NCBI GenBank assembly: GCA_039545315.1 | Contig: BCIM01000015.1 | Coordinates: 134,522-198,521, forward strand | From: Kondoa malvinella | Lineage: Eukaryota; Basidiomycota; Agaricostilbomycetes; Agaricostilbales; Kondoaceae | DNA length: 64,000 bases | Reading direction: 5' to 3' | Shown: piece after piece, positions 21,403-32,725 of the stretch | Layout of the letters: the number at the start of each line of letters is the position of its first letter | Numbering within the stretch: position 1 is the stretch's first letter | Notes under the pieces: model-generated | The model's database searches: none | What the model was told of the DNA's origin: nothing | Seen by the model: only the letters and a program-made list of their open reading frames with translations | Position numbers and translations under genes: made by a program

Positions 21403-22426
21403 TCACTGCTTTTCTAATAAATCAATCAATGCCTGTTCAAGAATGAATCAGAAGGTTGTCGCCTGAAGCAGCAAAGCGTTGGACTGACCCTCGCGTCTTC
21501 TTCTGTCCCTGTTGCTGCTATCTGAGCAGACAAGTCACTAGATGAAGGAGCGGAGCCGCTCTTGGAGGCCGATTCAGCTGCCCAGTTGACATAGCCTTGC
21601 CGGTCTGTCCATGTGGATGATGTTGAAGAGGAAGAGGAGACAGAGATGGTCGATAGTATAGGTGTATTGAGCAATTTGAGATTCGCGTCTTGTATCTTTG
21701 GCACTGCTTTAGCTATCGTTTGGACTTTTGGTAAAAGTGTCGCTGTCGAAGCGTATTCAGCCAAATACATAAAGAAGAGCGATGAACTCACATGATAGAT
21801 CAGAAGAGATACCAAAGCCTAAAGCATCCAGCTCCTGCTCTACCAATACCAGCGCTTCCAGTCTTCGATCAATGCGTTCCTCGGCCAAATCAACAGCCCG
21901 ACTCTTCTCCAATTCCTCTGCATATCTCCTCCGTTCCTCCTCTATCGCTTTCAACAACACATCATCCTGTCCTTTGAGCCTGTCGACATCGCCAACATCC
22001 GGATGATGGTCCAACTTGACATACGGCAACAAATTCGTTTGCAGCGTAAAGACGTTCCGATGCAGGTACGCTTCATACTGATCAAATCTCAGATCCACCA
22101 GACTTTCCAGCAGCGTTTCCAATCGCAAGAGACCCTTTTCAACTTCTGGTGTCGCGCCTAGTCTCTCTTTGACGACCTTTTCAACTGAGTCCATGGTCGA
22201 ATACAAGACTTCGTTGCCCAAATCTACAGCGCGTCTTGTAAAAGCTTGAGGCACGAAACCGAAATGCTCCATAAGCAGCTCATGCCTGATGTTGTAAAAT
22301 TCAAAACAACAATGAGATTGTTAAAGTATGATGGGACTGACACCTAATGCAGCCGTAGCAACGTCAGTACACTAAGCAGTCACAGCTTATGCTCATGCTC
22401 ACTTTGCGCTTTTCTAGATCAGACAT
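21403..22426 (-). CDS. MTW1: Mtw1/Mis12 kinetochore complex subunit
   Basis: Model complement(21403..21432, 21489..21742, 21792..22285, 22342..22343, 22403..22426), 267 aa. HELLMEHFGFVPQAF, VLYSTMDSVEKVV, GLLRLETLLESLVDLRFDQYEAYLHRNVF and LPYVKLDHH are the Mis12-family blocks, followed by a coiled coil (EEERRRYAEELEKSR). Mtw1 links CENP-C to the KNL1/Ndc80 modules at the inner kinetochore. The 5' end is odd: the start exon (MSDLEKRK) ends in phase 0 and the next large exon needs phase 2. An exon of only 2 nt at 22342..22343, between introns of 59 and 56 nt, solves this and gives RKVHELLMEHF. Initiation at the internal Met (22272) is the alternative. Confidence 0.85.
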
Positions 22427-22811
22427 GGCTAAGTTTTCGCGGTTTTGGCAAAGAAAGGCAGGCGACTCGACGTGTTCAAAGCAGGGCAGGAGGCTTATCC
22501 AGCACGCAGCAACACGATTGTATGAACGGCAAGCTACACAAGTCGCTCGAAGCCTAACCCATGCAATGTCCTGAAGCGCTGAAGCGACTTCAAGGTCTCA
22601 TGCACTTCATTTTTTTTCGCTATCGCTGTGACTGGTCTGGCCTCTCGATACAACAATCAACTGCTGCTGTAGCTCTTTGTCGCGATTGCCTATATGACCA
22701 GTCTGGCAAAAAAGGTCTACTCGGCCGAGATAGATACGCGATTGGAAGCGACAGTACGCCTTCTCTGGGCTCGCGCGTACCGGGACACTCCTAGCTTTAG
22801 CAGCAACTACC

Positions 22812-23499
22812 ATGGATCTCGCAACAGTATTACAGCTAGTAGGGACAGCTACTACGGCTCTCAATGCTGGTCAGTCGTACTACTCCTGCACCCTTTCTCG
22901 TAGGCTAACTCTTCAATAGGCCAACTCATTGCTGTGTCTACGCTCGTCAGCAAAGTCGTAATGGATCGAGAGATTGATCCTCCTCTGTAAGAATCCGTTT
23001 TAGTACTGTTTGAGAGCAGCTGATGCTTCCCGCGATCACAGCAAGAAGGAGCAACAGTACCAACAATGGAAAGCATTCTACCAAGGTGCGCTCTCCGCCC
23101 ATTCACCTAACACAAAGCTCATCGAATAACAGCCGGCGCGGTGCACATTGTCAGAGGCCTCGTCCTCTCGCCTCTCTGTCTAGCCGCCGCAGCCTATCTC
23201 TTACCACCAAGGCGAGCGACCCAGGCTCAACTATTAGGCGTCTCAGCTGGATCTTCGCTTGCTGTCATAGCATTCACTACGCTTTATATGGCTACTCCGA
23301 ACATTGAATTGCGCGACAGGATCAAAACTCACGGTAAGACCCTTCCTTGAAACAATCGTCAGGCGGAGCTGAGCCTTCAACAGGAATGGATGATGAGCGC
23401 ACTAAAGAGCTGTACCAGACTTTCAAGCGGAACCATTGGATTCGTAATGTTCTGGGCTTGATTGGTACGGGTGCGGCTTTGTACTCTTTCGTCGTGTGA
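22812..23499 (+). CDS. DUF1772/anthrone-oxygenase-like integral membrane protein
   Basis: Model join(22812..22869, 22920..22986, 23042..23085, 23133..23333, 23384..23499), 161 aa, the usual size for DUF1772. Four hydrophobic helices are visible: LATVLQLVGTATTALNAG, VHIVRGLVLSPLCLAAAAYL, AQLLGVSAGSSLAVIAFTTLYM and a terminal WIRNVLGLIGTGAALYSFVV. Between helices 1 and 2 is QWKAFYQAG, and before the last helix TKELYQTFKRNHW, both typical of the family. Some members oxidise anthrones in polyketide pathways; there is no polyketide synthase in this window, so a general membrane role is more likely. Introns are 47-55 nt. Confidence 0.7.
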
Positions 23500-24322
23500 G
23501 GCTTTGTGATTTATGGTGAGTCTGATGTGTGCTTCTCAGCTGTATAAGGCCTGATGTGAGAGATACAGTATTCTCTCAATGTTAAAAGGCATTTTGGCCA
23601 AATTTTCAGCTCATCTCAAGTCTTGCTTTAGTGCTTCCTCTCGCTTGACCGGCGCTCAGGATTACAACAGCCTAATGCTTAAACGGCTCGCTGGCTGTAG
23701 TGAAGCGGTTCTTTCCATCCCTCACGTGACTTCAAATTAATTGAAAGATTCTTCTTGCCGCAGCGCTCTTCCATTTGGCTATATGTATTATGCCCCACCT
23801 AGTCTTGCGAATGTGCTATCTAGATGTGATTTGAACTGCTTGCTTCTGCTCCAGTCTCATTGCTATGACTCTTGAAATCCTGGCTTTGCGTGAGCGGCTA
23901 TCGGCTCGTCACAGGAGAATCAGTTCTGGATGTCTCCTGTATCCTTCTTAAGTTGATACACCGCAGCACGTGTGGTATGGTGCTCAGTCTGTCATCGTGA
24001 AGGAGCGAAAAGAGGAACTGTGCGCGGTCTTTCATGCTGGACTTGGGTCATGTTCGAAGGAGCTCGAAGCATACACAAGCTTGTACGGCTCCGGAGATAG
24101 ATGAACAGAGTATCTGCTCAGCCCTTGCTAGTTTGATAGAAATATAATTGCAGAGTGCCTGTTGCGGCCGCGGAAATAGCTGGTCATACGATATGTACAC
24201 CACTTGTGGCTCTCCCTCAAGAACGATGCGGAACATCCTCATCGAAGAAGCGCCAGAGACCCAAACCATGAGACAGGGCATCCTCTTCGGGATACTTCCG
24301 CAGTTCGAGCATTATGGCATTT
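23500..24322. other. intergenic region between convergent genes
   Basis: About 820 nt without a supportable gene. Short frames (24048..24281 -, 24148..24420 +) overlap the end of the flanking flavoprotein gene or carry no recognisable motif. No tRNA or repeat seen. Confidence 0.4.
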
Positions 24323-26604
24323 CTAAGCTCGGATCCGAGTGTATGCCCGTGCAGCGAAGGGTGATTCAGGAAATCGGAAGGCTTGTCCAAAGCCATCCAT
24401 CGGCTCTTGAAAATACTTGATAGCGCTTTTGTAAAAGGTTTCGACACCGGGCATTTCGCGTATCTTCGTAGAGATTGTTTGCGACAAGTACACCTCTCTC
24501 CTGTGGATAGCCGCACTATAAGGATCATGAGGTGCTCTGCGCGCTTCAATGAGATTCTGATAAGTCTTCAAAACAAGCGCCTTCTCGGTTGAGGTAATTG
24601 TGGATCTGGGTGCTAAGACAGTCTCAAACAGCTCGCATGCCGCCTGAAAGTGATCGAGCAGCAGTGTGTTGTAGCATGCATCGCCGAGGAAGAAAACTTC
24701 TGGGTGTTCCTCTGTTCTTGGCACTAACACCTAGAGTCACTGAGCATCCGAGAGCTTGTTAAGGTAGCTTACAGGCTGGTCGTGCCCGTTGCTCACTTAC
24801 ATTCCCTGACTTATATTGGAGGTGGATTTGCACTTGGTCCGCATGTAGTCCTACACAAAGCGAAAGAGCCTTGGCTTGGTGCATCAGCGGCGACATCCAC
24901 GTTAGCAGCCTTTCTCGCGCAGATCCAATGTCCGTGTTATCTTGCGCATGCGGCCGGCACATCGCGAAGATATCGCCCAAAGTATAGTATTCGTTCTTAC
25001 CATCGCGAAGCTGTCTGCCGACTACCATCTGAAGTGCTGGCAGATGTTTGACATCGAAGGGCATGTCCTGGAAATACGATATACTGTCGTCTGAGAAGGA
25101 CAGTCCAATGGGAAGAAGGCGATGATCCGCAGCCAGAAGTCCGAGCTTGACTCTGTCGATTGATGACGACGAAGCCTTGCATGAACAATTCAATTGAAGT
25201 GCGGAAGACCGCTGCGCGGCGATTTTCGACGACGCCTTCTCGACGTGTACTGCACGGGGTAGGCTTTAAACCGCGTCAGTCTGTTGTCGCACTAGCAAAA
25301 TTGCATTGCACTTCACCTCTTACTGAATGCTCCTCCGAGGCCGTCAGCTACGATCCATGCCGAGATGTTTGGTTGCCCAGCAGCTTCCAAATGGCGATCC
25401 AAATCTTCCTTTGTAGAACCTGAATAAAGCTTGAAGCGGCCTGTTTCGAGGAACTGCCGACAGGTGATGTCTGCCATGGCCTGCTCGCATACTCGATAGC
25501 CGTCCTTCTTCTGTTCATCAGGCGTAAATTTTGCAGTCCCTGGGCGACCGTAATTGAAAGCCTGGCTGAACAAGAGGTCCATGAAGTATCTAGGATGCGG
25601 TTCCCCTTTCATCTGAGCGTATCGAAGCAGAGCAGGCCAGCGAGCTTCGAGTAGCTTGTTCCTAATAAAGGTGCCATAGGGATCTCTCAGTTGGCTGTAG
25701 TCGTCCCTGCTGCGCATCATGTACACTTGCCCGCCAGCACTAAGGATCAAGATAGCTGCGCAGAGATTCAGTCTATTATTTCTGTGCGATCGACAAGCCT
25801 CTCACAGATGTATAATCCCACCAGACCGCCTCCGACGACGACAAAGGATTTACCCTTCAACTGATCGCTTGGCATAATTACACGCAAAGGTTGCTCGTGG
25901 TCGTAGACATTCGGAAAGACGGGCAGACCAGCAGAAGGCATTTGTGGCAAATGTTCGCCGCTCGGGCCTAGAAGTCGTACAGTCTCTGCCCTTTGCTTCT
26001 CGGCAAATAGGAGATGCATGTGGAATTGTTCCGCTCGAGTAAGAGGCTTGTACATTGCATGCTGACGTTGAACCTCTGCCGCCGTGAGATTAGCGTGCTG
26101 GACTTGATGCAAGACTTGATGTTGTTTGATCAGATTGGTAATGTGTTCTCTCCGCTCTTTGTCCGCTTTAGCCCACAGAGCATCGGCAACTGTTTTCAGA
26201 GCAGCTTCGCGGTGGGTAGAGTCGTGCCATTGACCCTCAATCGCAGGGAGGTCGGGATGATGCATCTTGTACCAAGCATAGTTGTCCCGGATGACTGCGT
26301 CCCGCTTCTGCTGTAGCTGCGACAGCTTAGCGTCCAACATTACTTGTTGAGCTCTCTGAAGCGGTGTGAGAGGAGCGGAAGATGCCGGCGGCTTAGAAGC
26401 CTCTTTGGGATGAGGTTGAGATGAGATTGTTGTTTGACCAGGTTCTTGATGCAAGGGCACCGCGACGTGATGCTGCGACTGTCGACAAGCAAATCAATCC
26501 AAAGTACCAGAGGACAGCTAAGAGTCTACAATTGCGGCAGCGGCAGCGCCCCGGGCGATAGGCACATGTTGAGGCCATCTAGAGCGATATTGAGGCTGAG
26601 ACAT
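24323..26604 (-). CDS. class A flavoprotein monooxygenase-like protein with helical N-terminal extension
   Basis: Model complement(24323..24730, 24801..25263, 25317..25755, 25806..26478, 26530..26604), 685 aa. The first 190 residues are Gln/Ala-rich and helical, with no recognised domain. Then VVVGGGLVGLYIS (dinucleotide GxGxxG), a DG-type motif VADGLGGAF near residue 390 and FFLGDACYNTLLLDHFQAACELFE near 570, the GD motif that contacts FAD ribityl. Order and spacing are those of FAD-dependent hydroxylases of the kynurenine-3-monooxygenase/squalene-epoxidase type. The substrate cannot be told. A GA/CT tract lies just upstream. I do not know a named family with this N-terminal extension. Confidence 0.65.
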
Positions 26605-27284
26605 AATTCGAGCAGGGTTTCGATGAGAGAGAGAGAGAGAGAAAGAAGTTTTGTCTTTGATCAAGGGGAAAGGTAGTCGTTGGACAGGAAATAGACAGTT
26701 CGGTCGTAAAACGAGGAGGTCATAGGACCGACACAAAGGGAGACAAGATATAGCCGATCAACTGGCCCAGGTCGATAGTCAGACTGAGCCTAGGGTATAA
26801 CCAACTGTCGTTAAGCGAGATGCCGGCTTATCAATGCGGCTTTGCTCCCAGGGAAACCTTTCCAAAGCAGAGTACGCCGACGAGATCACAGCCAGGACGA
26901 GAGTAGAGGGACACGAGAGATAGATCCGGAGCCTGCCTTGAATCAGAAGCTCGCTAGGCGTGTAGCATGATGTCGCTGGAGACTAGAGCAGCGAATCTCT
27001 AGACTTTCCCTTTATGATCAAGACACGGAGCAACCAAAGCAGATTGAGAAGTATAGCAGCCTCTCCAGCTATCTGCATGTCGTGTTCTCGTTTTGATACT
27101 GGCAGAGCAAACGCTTCGAGCTGTAGCTTTCACGGCATGCGAGGTCATCTGGTCGCTGGCAATGAGATCTCGTGGTATGCACACAATGCAGAAGGCATAT
27201 GAGGCTGCTGAAGGAGCTAAAGGACATGGCCGTCTCAGCGATAGTCTCGTTTCCGAAATTTTGAGTTGCCCTTGTTCAACGATC
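26605..27284. promoter_or_regulatory. divergent intergenic region with (GA)n tract
   Basis: 680 nt between the divergent starts of the flavoprotein gene (-) and LCP5 (+). A (GA)n run at about 26625-26643 reads as (CT)n upstream of the minus-strand gene, the same kind of pyrimidine tract seen before other starts here. The LCP5 frame stays open upstream to 27093, but I place the start at 27285. Confidence 0.4.
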
Positions 27285-28456
27285 ATGTCTGCCTCTCCGT
27301 TACCAGAGACTGTTTCACAGGATACCCAAGTCTACTCTGCGATATCCACAAGCATCGCCCAAGTGTCTGAACTCATTCAACATGCATTAGACCGGCTTTC
27401 GTCCACCTCTGAACTTTCTTACACTGGTGGAATCTCGCTCCTGACAGTCAAGAATGATTTGATGCTCTCTTATGTTCATCATTTAGTGCTTTTATCCATT
27501 TCCAAGCTATCTGGTCATTCTTTAACCGACCAAGACGATCAAATTGCGAAAGAGTTGGTTAGAATAAGAGTAGTGCTTGAGAAACTGCGACCTTTGGAAG
27601 GAAAATTGCGCTACCAAATTGAAAAACTGGTCCGGAAAGCAGAGAGCGGGCCTGTAGAGAAGGTCACCAACGAGGGCGAGGAAGAAGTCATTAATGGTCA
27701 GTCTGACACTCTCGCTCCCTGGGAAGTATGCTCAAATACAATACAGACCCACTCGCATTCCGACCCAACCCATCAGCACTCCTCTCTGGTCGTAATGGAG
27801 GATACGTCTCACAATCAGACGAAGAAGCCTCAGATGCCGAACAGACACAACAGAAAGACGGAATCTACCGACCACCACGACTCGCTCCCGTGCCATACAT
27901 TGATGCCCAAGCCCAAGGAAAGAAAGGGAAACAACGTCGAGCCGCACCTACTCAATCTGCTTTCCTTACTGATATGGCAAGCACCTTGAACGGCAACACA
28001 CCTTATGCAGAGGGTACTTCTGGTTTAGCCGTAGCGCCTAGTATGAATTCACGTCGGGCTAAGAAGATGAATGAAATGCAAGATTATGAAGAAGACATGA
28101 TGCATCGAATCAGCATGAGCAAGAAAGATTCGAAGAAAAGGAGAGAAGATGAAGCTGAAGTTGCTCTTGGTGGTGGTGGAACTTTGGACACGGGCAATAA
28201 GCGTGGTGTGAGGGGCAGAGGAGGGTTTGGGGTCGAGTTTGATGAGTTGTTGAACAACATTGAGCGAGGTGGAAACAAGAGGAGCGGGAATCTAGGCAGA
28301 ACGGGCGGAACAGAGTACGAAGCGTTGAGACAAATGCGGAATGAGAGGAAACACGTACCTGCTGAGCAGGGCGGTCAGAGCAAGGGCAAGAAGAGAGGTG
28401 GATTCGATAAAGCTGTAGAGCGACAGGCAAAGAGGCAGAAGAAGAGTCGTTCTTAG
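27285..28456 (+). CDS. LCP5: Lcp5/neuroguidin, Sas10/C1D family rRNA-processing protein
   Basis: Model join(27285..27696, 27747..28456), 373 aa. The N-terminal Sas10/Utp3/C1D domain shows GGISLLTVKNDLMLSYVHHLVLL and RVVLEKLRPLEGKLRYQIEKL, which match U3-associated proteins. Splicing of a 50-nt intron produces VINDPLAFRPNPSAL, the conserved DPLxxRPNP block; the unspliced frames break here, which fixes the junction. The C-terminus is basic (SKGKKRGGFDKAVERQAKRQKKSRS) with the RRAKKMNEMQDYEEDMMHR helix. Lcp5 is part of the small-subunit processome and needed for 18S rRNA maturation in the nucleolus. Confidence 0.92.
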
Positions 28457-28516
28457 ATTATTATTATTCATATCTGCCATTTTGCATCCCACTATTGTAC
28501 GCAATATTAGCTTGCG

Positions 28517-29442
28517 TCAAAGGGCAGAGAAGAGACTCGCGTTATTCCAGCAGCCAAATTCATTCGAGATCCCTCCCGCATGTTCGACTTGTACTTGCGT
28601 CTCCTTGACAGGACCTAACGGCGGTGTGCTGTATATTCTTTCGACTTGATCTCGCACTGAAGTCGAAGTCAAGATGACCAGCTTTGATTTATCGTGAAAG
28701 AGCAATCGAAGAGTTCTGTATCAATCATAAGCCCGATCAAGTACCGGAAGAATCTGAACCTACTCTGCAACATGCTCATTCGTCACGGCATTGAGGAAAG
28801 GCGGACTAATACAGATCAGCTGATTGCTAGCAAGTATTACAAAGAACATACTCGATCACACAAAGGTCCGTCTTGCCCAAGATGTCATCCGGCAGACCTT
28901 CTTTCGGGTTATGCAGATCATAATGCACGAATTGATCTGCAGCAAAAAGCCGAAATCGAGTATCGTATTCCAGCAATCGAGCGTTTGGTAATTGCTTCTC
29001 GTATTGAAAGCCCACATAGGCAGTAGGGCAACTCAGAAAGACCACTGTTGATTCAGGCGTACATAGAGCATGTAGTGCTTTCGAGAAGCGGGTTGTGAAA
29101 GCTTCCGAGTCTGTCGCCTTGTTGCATCAGCTCTCTTGTCAGATGCTTCAGAGTGTATCAAGACGTACACCAGAACTGAGAATTCTGCCAATCCTCTTGA
29201 AAATGTTGTCGAAACTCAGCTACGCTAACCGCTTTTGGTCCGCCTGAAGGTTCATTGAACTTTGCATTGAAAGCGTCTGATGCTTCTTGTTGCTCTTGAA
29301 GAAATCCTTGTAAAATTGCTAGTATAGCAAAATCATTAGAAGCAAATCATTGGAAGCTGTGCAATGAGAGCTGACCTAGCGTGTCAGAAGGCAACTCTAT
29401 AGGCGAGCTTGAGCGTGAGCGTGATGCTGTTTGCGAGGCCAT
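28517..29442 (-). CDS. EFM5: EFM5-type eEF1A lysine methyltransferase (N6-adenine-MTase fold)
   Basis: Model complement(28517..28715, 28764..28805, 28852..29110, 29169..29318, 29376..29442), 238 aa (yeast Efm5 is about 250). Conserved blocks in order: SPIELPSDTLAILQGFL, EDWQNSQFWY, VVFLSCPTAYVGF, LLEYDTRF, FVHYDLHNP, VIDPPFL (the catalytic DPPF) and the terminal GGISNEFGCW. This order is that of Efm5/EEF1AKMT1, which methylates a lysine near the N-terminus of eEF1A. The Tyr of QFWY and the Asp of DPPF are each completed only across an intron, which supports those junctions. The start lies 199 nt from the divergent alcohol dehydrogenase gene. Confidence 0.9.
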
Positions 29443-29641
29443 GTCGGGTTTGCGATCTGTGGTCATTCAGCCTAGACATTGCAGAGCTTATGGAACTACA
29501 TACAATACTATGATGTAGTGTATGTCGCGCTCGCTGATTCAGCTATAAACAGAGCTGCTGTCCAATTTTGCCGTGTGCCTGCATGACATCCTCTTGCCTC
29601 TTCTGCGTACAACGAGCCACTATAACGACAGATCTACAGTC

Positions 29642-31075
29642 ATGGGATTCCCGCTTGCAACCACTTCAGCTGCCTCTTACGTCTATGTTCCGACCATTCT
29701 GAGTGAGTATTGGACAAGTCACCGCACGCCTCACGGATGATCTCAGGCTGAAGCTGTATGCAGAACACATTGAATGCCGCATTGGCGCCCTCTCCGCTCT
29801 ACCTTCCCTATTGGACAAGCTAAACATCCGAACTCCCCTCATCGTCACCGGTTTGTCCATGTCCATGTCCCGCGAGCCTAGTAACTTATACATCGCACAC
29901 AAGGCAACTCGCTCAACACAAAGACGGATGTGATCAAACAAATCAGTTCGCAGATCGAGAGCTCTGGTCGGAAAGTTGCTGGTGTTCATTCCAAGATTGG
30001 TGAACATGCGCCCATTGCTGGCATTCATGAAGGTCTCGAGTTGCTCAAGAAGTATGCTAAAGAAGGTGAAGAAGTCGGTTTGAGTAGGTTCTTGCGATCA
30101 GCAAGTGGATAGAGCTGAGCATGATTGGAATAGTTGCGGTCGGAGGAGGAAGTCCAATTGACGCCAGCAAGACTATGATTCATCTATACGAAAAAGAGTT
30201 TGGCAAGACGCTCAAGATGATTTCTATTCCTACTACACTTTCAGCAGCTGAATTAACCATCATGTCCGGTTATACGAACGAGAACAAAGTCAAGACTGGT
30301 GTCAAGGGTTCCAATTACACTTCTTCCGCTATCATCTATGACGCAAACCTGGCACTGTCCACCCCCAACAAGCTTTGGATCTCCAGTATGTTTCGACAGT
30401 GACGCTCTTCACACATACTGATGGTGTATGACAGCTGGTGTTCGAGCACTAGATCACGCAGCAGAACAGCAAATCAGACCAAACGCTCCTCTACCTGTTC
30501 GAGTCTTGGCCAGAGAAGCTTTTGCGACTCTGTATGAAGCACTACGAGCTTGTGCAAAAGATGAGAAAGACGTAGAAGCTCGCCAGAGGGCTTTCGCTGG
30601 TGCTTCCATGTCGCTTTGGTCTGATGATCAGATTGGTTCGCTCGGGTAAGGGCTGTTCGTTCCATTGGAATCTACGCTGCTAACAAGCGGTCTAAGGCTA
30701 TCTCATGCGCTGGGCTACTTGTTGGGCTCGCCATACAGCATGCCTCATGGCTACTGCTCATGCATCACTCTTGGACCAACCATGTCTGCTCTAGCCAAGT
30801 CACTGCAAGGCGACAACCTCGCTTCTTTGGCCTCACTTTATCCTCTTATCGAACCTTCTGCTCTATCCAAACCAGATGAAGAGAAAGTCGACCTACTAGG
30901 ACAAGCGATTGACAAGCTGGTGAAAGAGACGGGCGTGGATGCGCGCTTGTCTGATTACTCGGTGCCAGAGGGTGATTTAAAAGGCATCGTGGAGAAAGGG
31001 ACGAAAGCAGTAGGCAGAGAAGAAGATCAAAGGCTACAAGATGACTTGCTCAAGAGGCTTACGGCTAAATTGTAG
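29642..31075 (+). CDS. iron-containing alcohol dehydrogenase family (maleylacetate-reductase-like)
   Basis: Model join(29642..29702, 29764..29850, 29904..30077, 30134..30385, 30435..30645, 30697..31075), 387 aa. Family III (Fe) dehydrogenase order: PLIVTGNSLNTKTDV, HAPIAGI, the NAD-binding AVGGGSPIDASK, PTTLSAAELT, metal ligands in RALDHAAEQ and LLGSPYSMPHGYC, then a helical C-terminal domain. GGGSPID supplies the Asp and the two HxxxE/PHG regions the His ligands. The internal sequence (TTLSAAE rather than TTAGTGSE) is closer to maleylacetate reductases than to ethanol or glycerol dehydrogenases; substrate remains inference. The first intron (61 nt) ends at a CAG within an otherwise open frame, so its end is less certain. 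Confidence 0.85.
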
Positions 31076-31106
31076 ATATTTAATCGTCTTTATCCGTTGA
31101 ATAGCC

Positions 31107-32672
31107 ATGTCGGTGTTACAAACCTCTCGAGCGACTTTACAATCACTGCGCAGGACGCCGGTGCTTGCTAGGACACATGCGACTGCTCTAAACAGAGAGG
31201 ACTACCCTTTAGCATCTGCTGAACGCAAGACATGGGACCGACAAGAGATTCAACAAATCTATGATTCTCCGTTGATGGAGCTTATCTTTAAAGCTGTTTG
31301 CTTGTCTCGCGTACAAGACTGTAAAGGAGCTTATCCTGTGGCTCTAGGCTACTGTGCATAGGCAGTTCCACGACCCTGGCAAAGTTCAGTTATGCACTTT
31401 GTTGAATATCAAGTCGGTCATTTTTATCGGCCTGTAAAGCGAGCTGTGCTGATGGTCCTATAGAACTGGAGGTTGCACAGAAGACTGCTCGTTAGCTGAG
31501 TCTAGTCTAGGTCCGATACTTTGCTGATAGACGAACAGGTATTGCTCTCAGTCATCAAAGCACAAGACTGGATTGAAGGCTACAAAGCTACTGGATATCG
31601 AACCTGTCTTGGTGTACGTCTCACTCACACTGTCAGCAAGTGCTAGGAGCTAATCGTCTGTGCTATAGAGAAGCACGGAAGGCCAAAGCCAACGGCTCGA
31701 CCCGTTGTAAGTATATCACTTGATACTGTCTAGATATCCTCTCACAACCTCTCTGTCTGCATGGGCGCTGCATGGCGAGACCTGCACGGTCGCAAATCTG
31801 GCTTCAATCGAATCTTAGACATGGTTTCCGAAATTCGTGGCATGGGCATGGAAGTTTGCACCACTTTGGGCATGCTGGATGCGGATCAGGCGAGAAGGCT
31901 GAAGGAAGCTGGACTCACTGCGTACAATCACAATCTGGATACTTCAAGAGAATATTATCCCAAGGTGTGTTCTAAGATATGCTCATTTCTGATCAGGCTA
32001 ACGGCTCGTTTGCGCTAGGTCATCACTACACGGTCATACGCTGAGCGCCTAGAGACGATAGAGAACGTCCGCATGGCTGGTATTTCGGTCTGCTCAGGCG
32101 GTATCATAGGTCTAGGCGAAGAACCAAAAGACCGAGTTGGCCTAATATGGGAAATGAGCCGTCTCCCTGAACCACCAGAGAGTTTCCCTGTGAATGCTCT
32201 CGTGCCGATAGAAGGAACACCTTTGGGAGACAACAAGGTTCGTAGATACCTTGCGTCTTCAGCCTGAGCTGATGATGTTGTGTCATTGTCACGAACAGCA
32301 AGTTCAGATTCATGACATGCTACGAACCATTGCTACTGCTCGGCTGGTGCTACCAACGTATGTCCAGATCCATAAATCTAGAGTACGCTCTCATCGAGCA
32401 TGTCTAGATCAATTATTCGTCTGGCAGCAGGCCGTACAACCTACTCTGAAGAGGCTCAAGCAATGTGCTTCATGGCCGGCGCTAATGCTATCTTCACTGG
32501 TCACCGAATGTTGACGACAGAAACGAACGGCTGGGACGAAGATGCGGCAATGTTTGAAAGATGGGGTATGAGGGGTCTAGGATCGTTCGAGAACGAGAGG
32601 GTAGCAGCAGCTGATGCTCGGTCTCATCCGGCTGCGCAAGAGCACAGGCAAGAACAGGCCGCGACTATTTAG
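31107..32672 (+). CDS. BIO2: biotin synthase (radical SAM)
   Basis: Model with nine exons: join(31107..31295, 31348..31412, 31464..31490, 31539..31613, 31669..31706, 31756..31964, 32019..32237, 32299..32357, 32408..32672), 381 aa. The N-terminus is a mitochondrial-targeting type ([20 protein letters not shown]). The radical-SAM cluster reads [63 protein letters not shown] and [10 protein letters not shown] follow exactly as in BioB/Bio2, with the arginine cluster ligand in SIIRLAAGR. It inserts sulfur into dethiobiotin. The junction before FCMGAAWR has a good GTAAGT donor, but the 3' end that keeps frame is TG, not AG (31755). Confidence 0.95.
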
Positions 32673-32725
32673 AGTATGTCAAAAATGCAGGTTTATATGT
32701 GTGGGAATCTAGTTTAAAGTGGATA

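Noticed and set aside
27093..27284. Upstream in-frame extension of LCP5
   Set aside because: The added 64 residues have no family match, while the Met at 27285 leads directly into the Sas10-like domain.
31707..31733. AG at 31733 as acceptor in biotin synthase
   Set aside because: It would make a 27-nt intron and puts GAAWR in the wrong frame.
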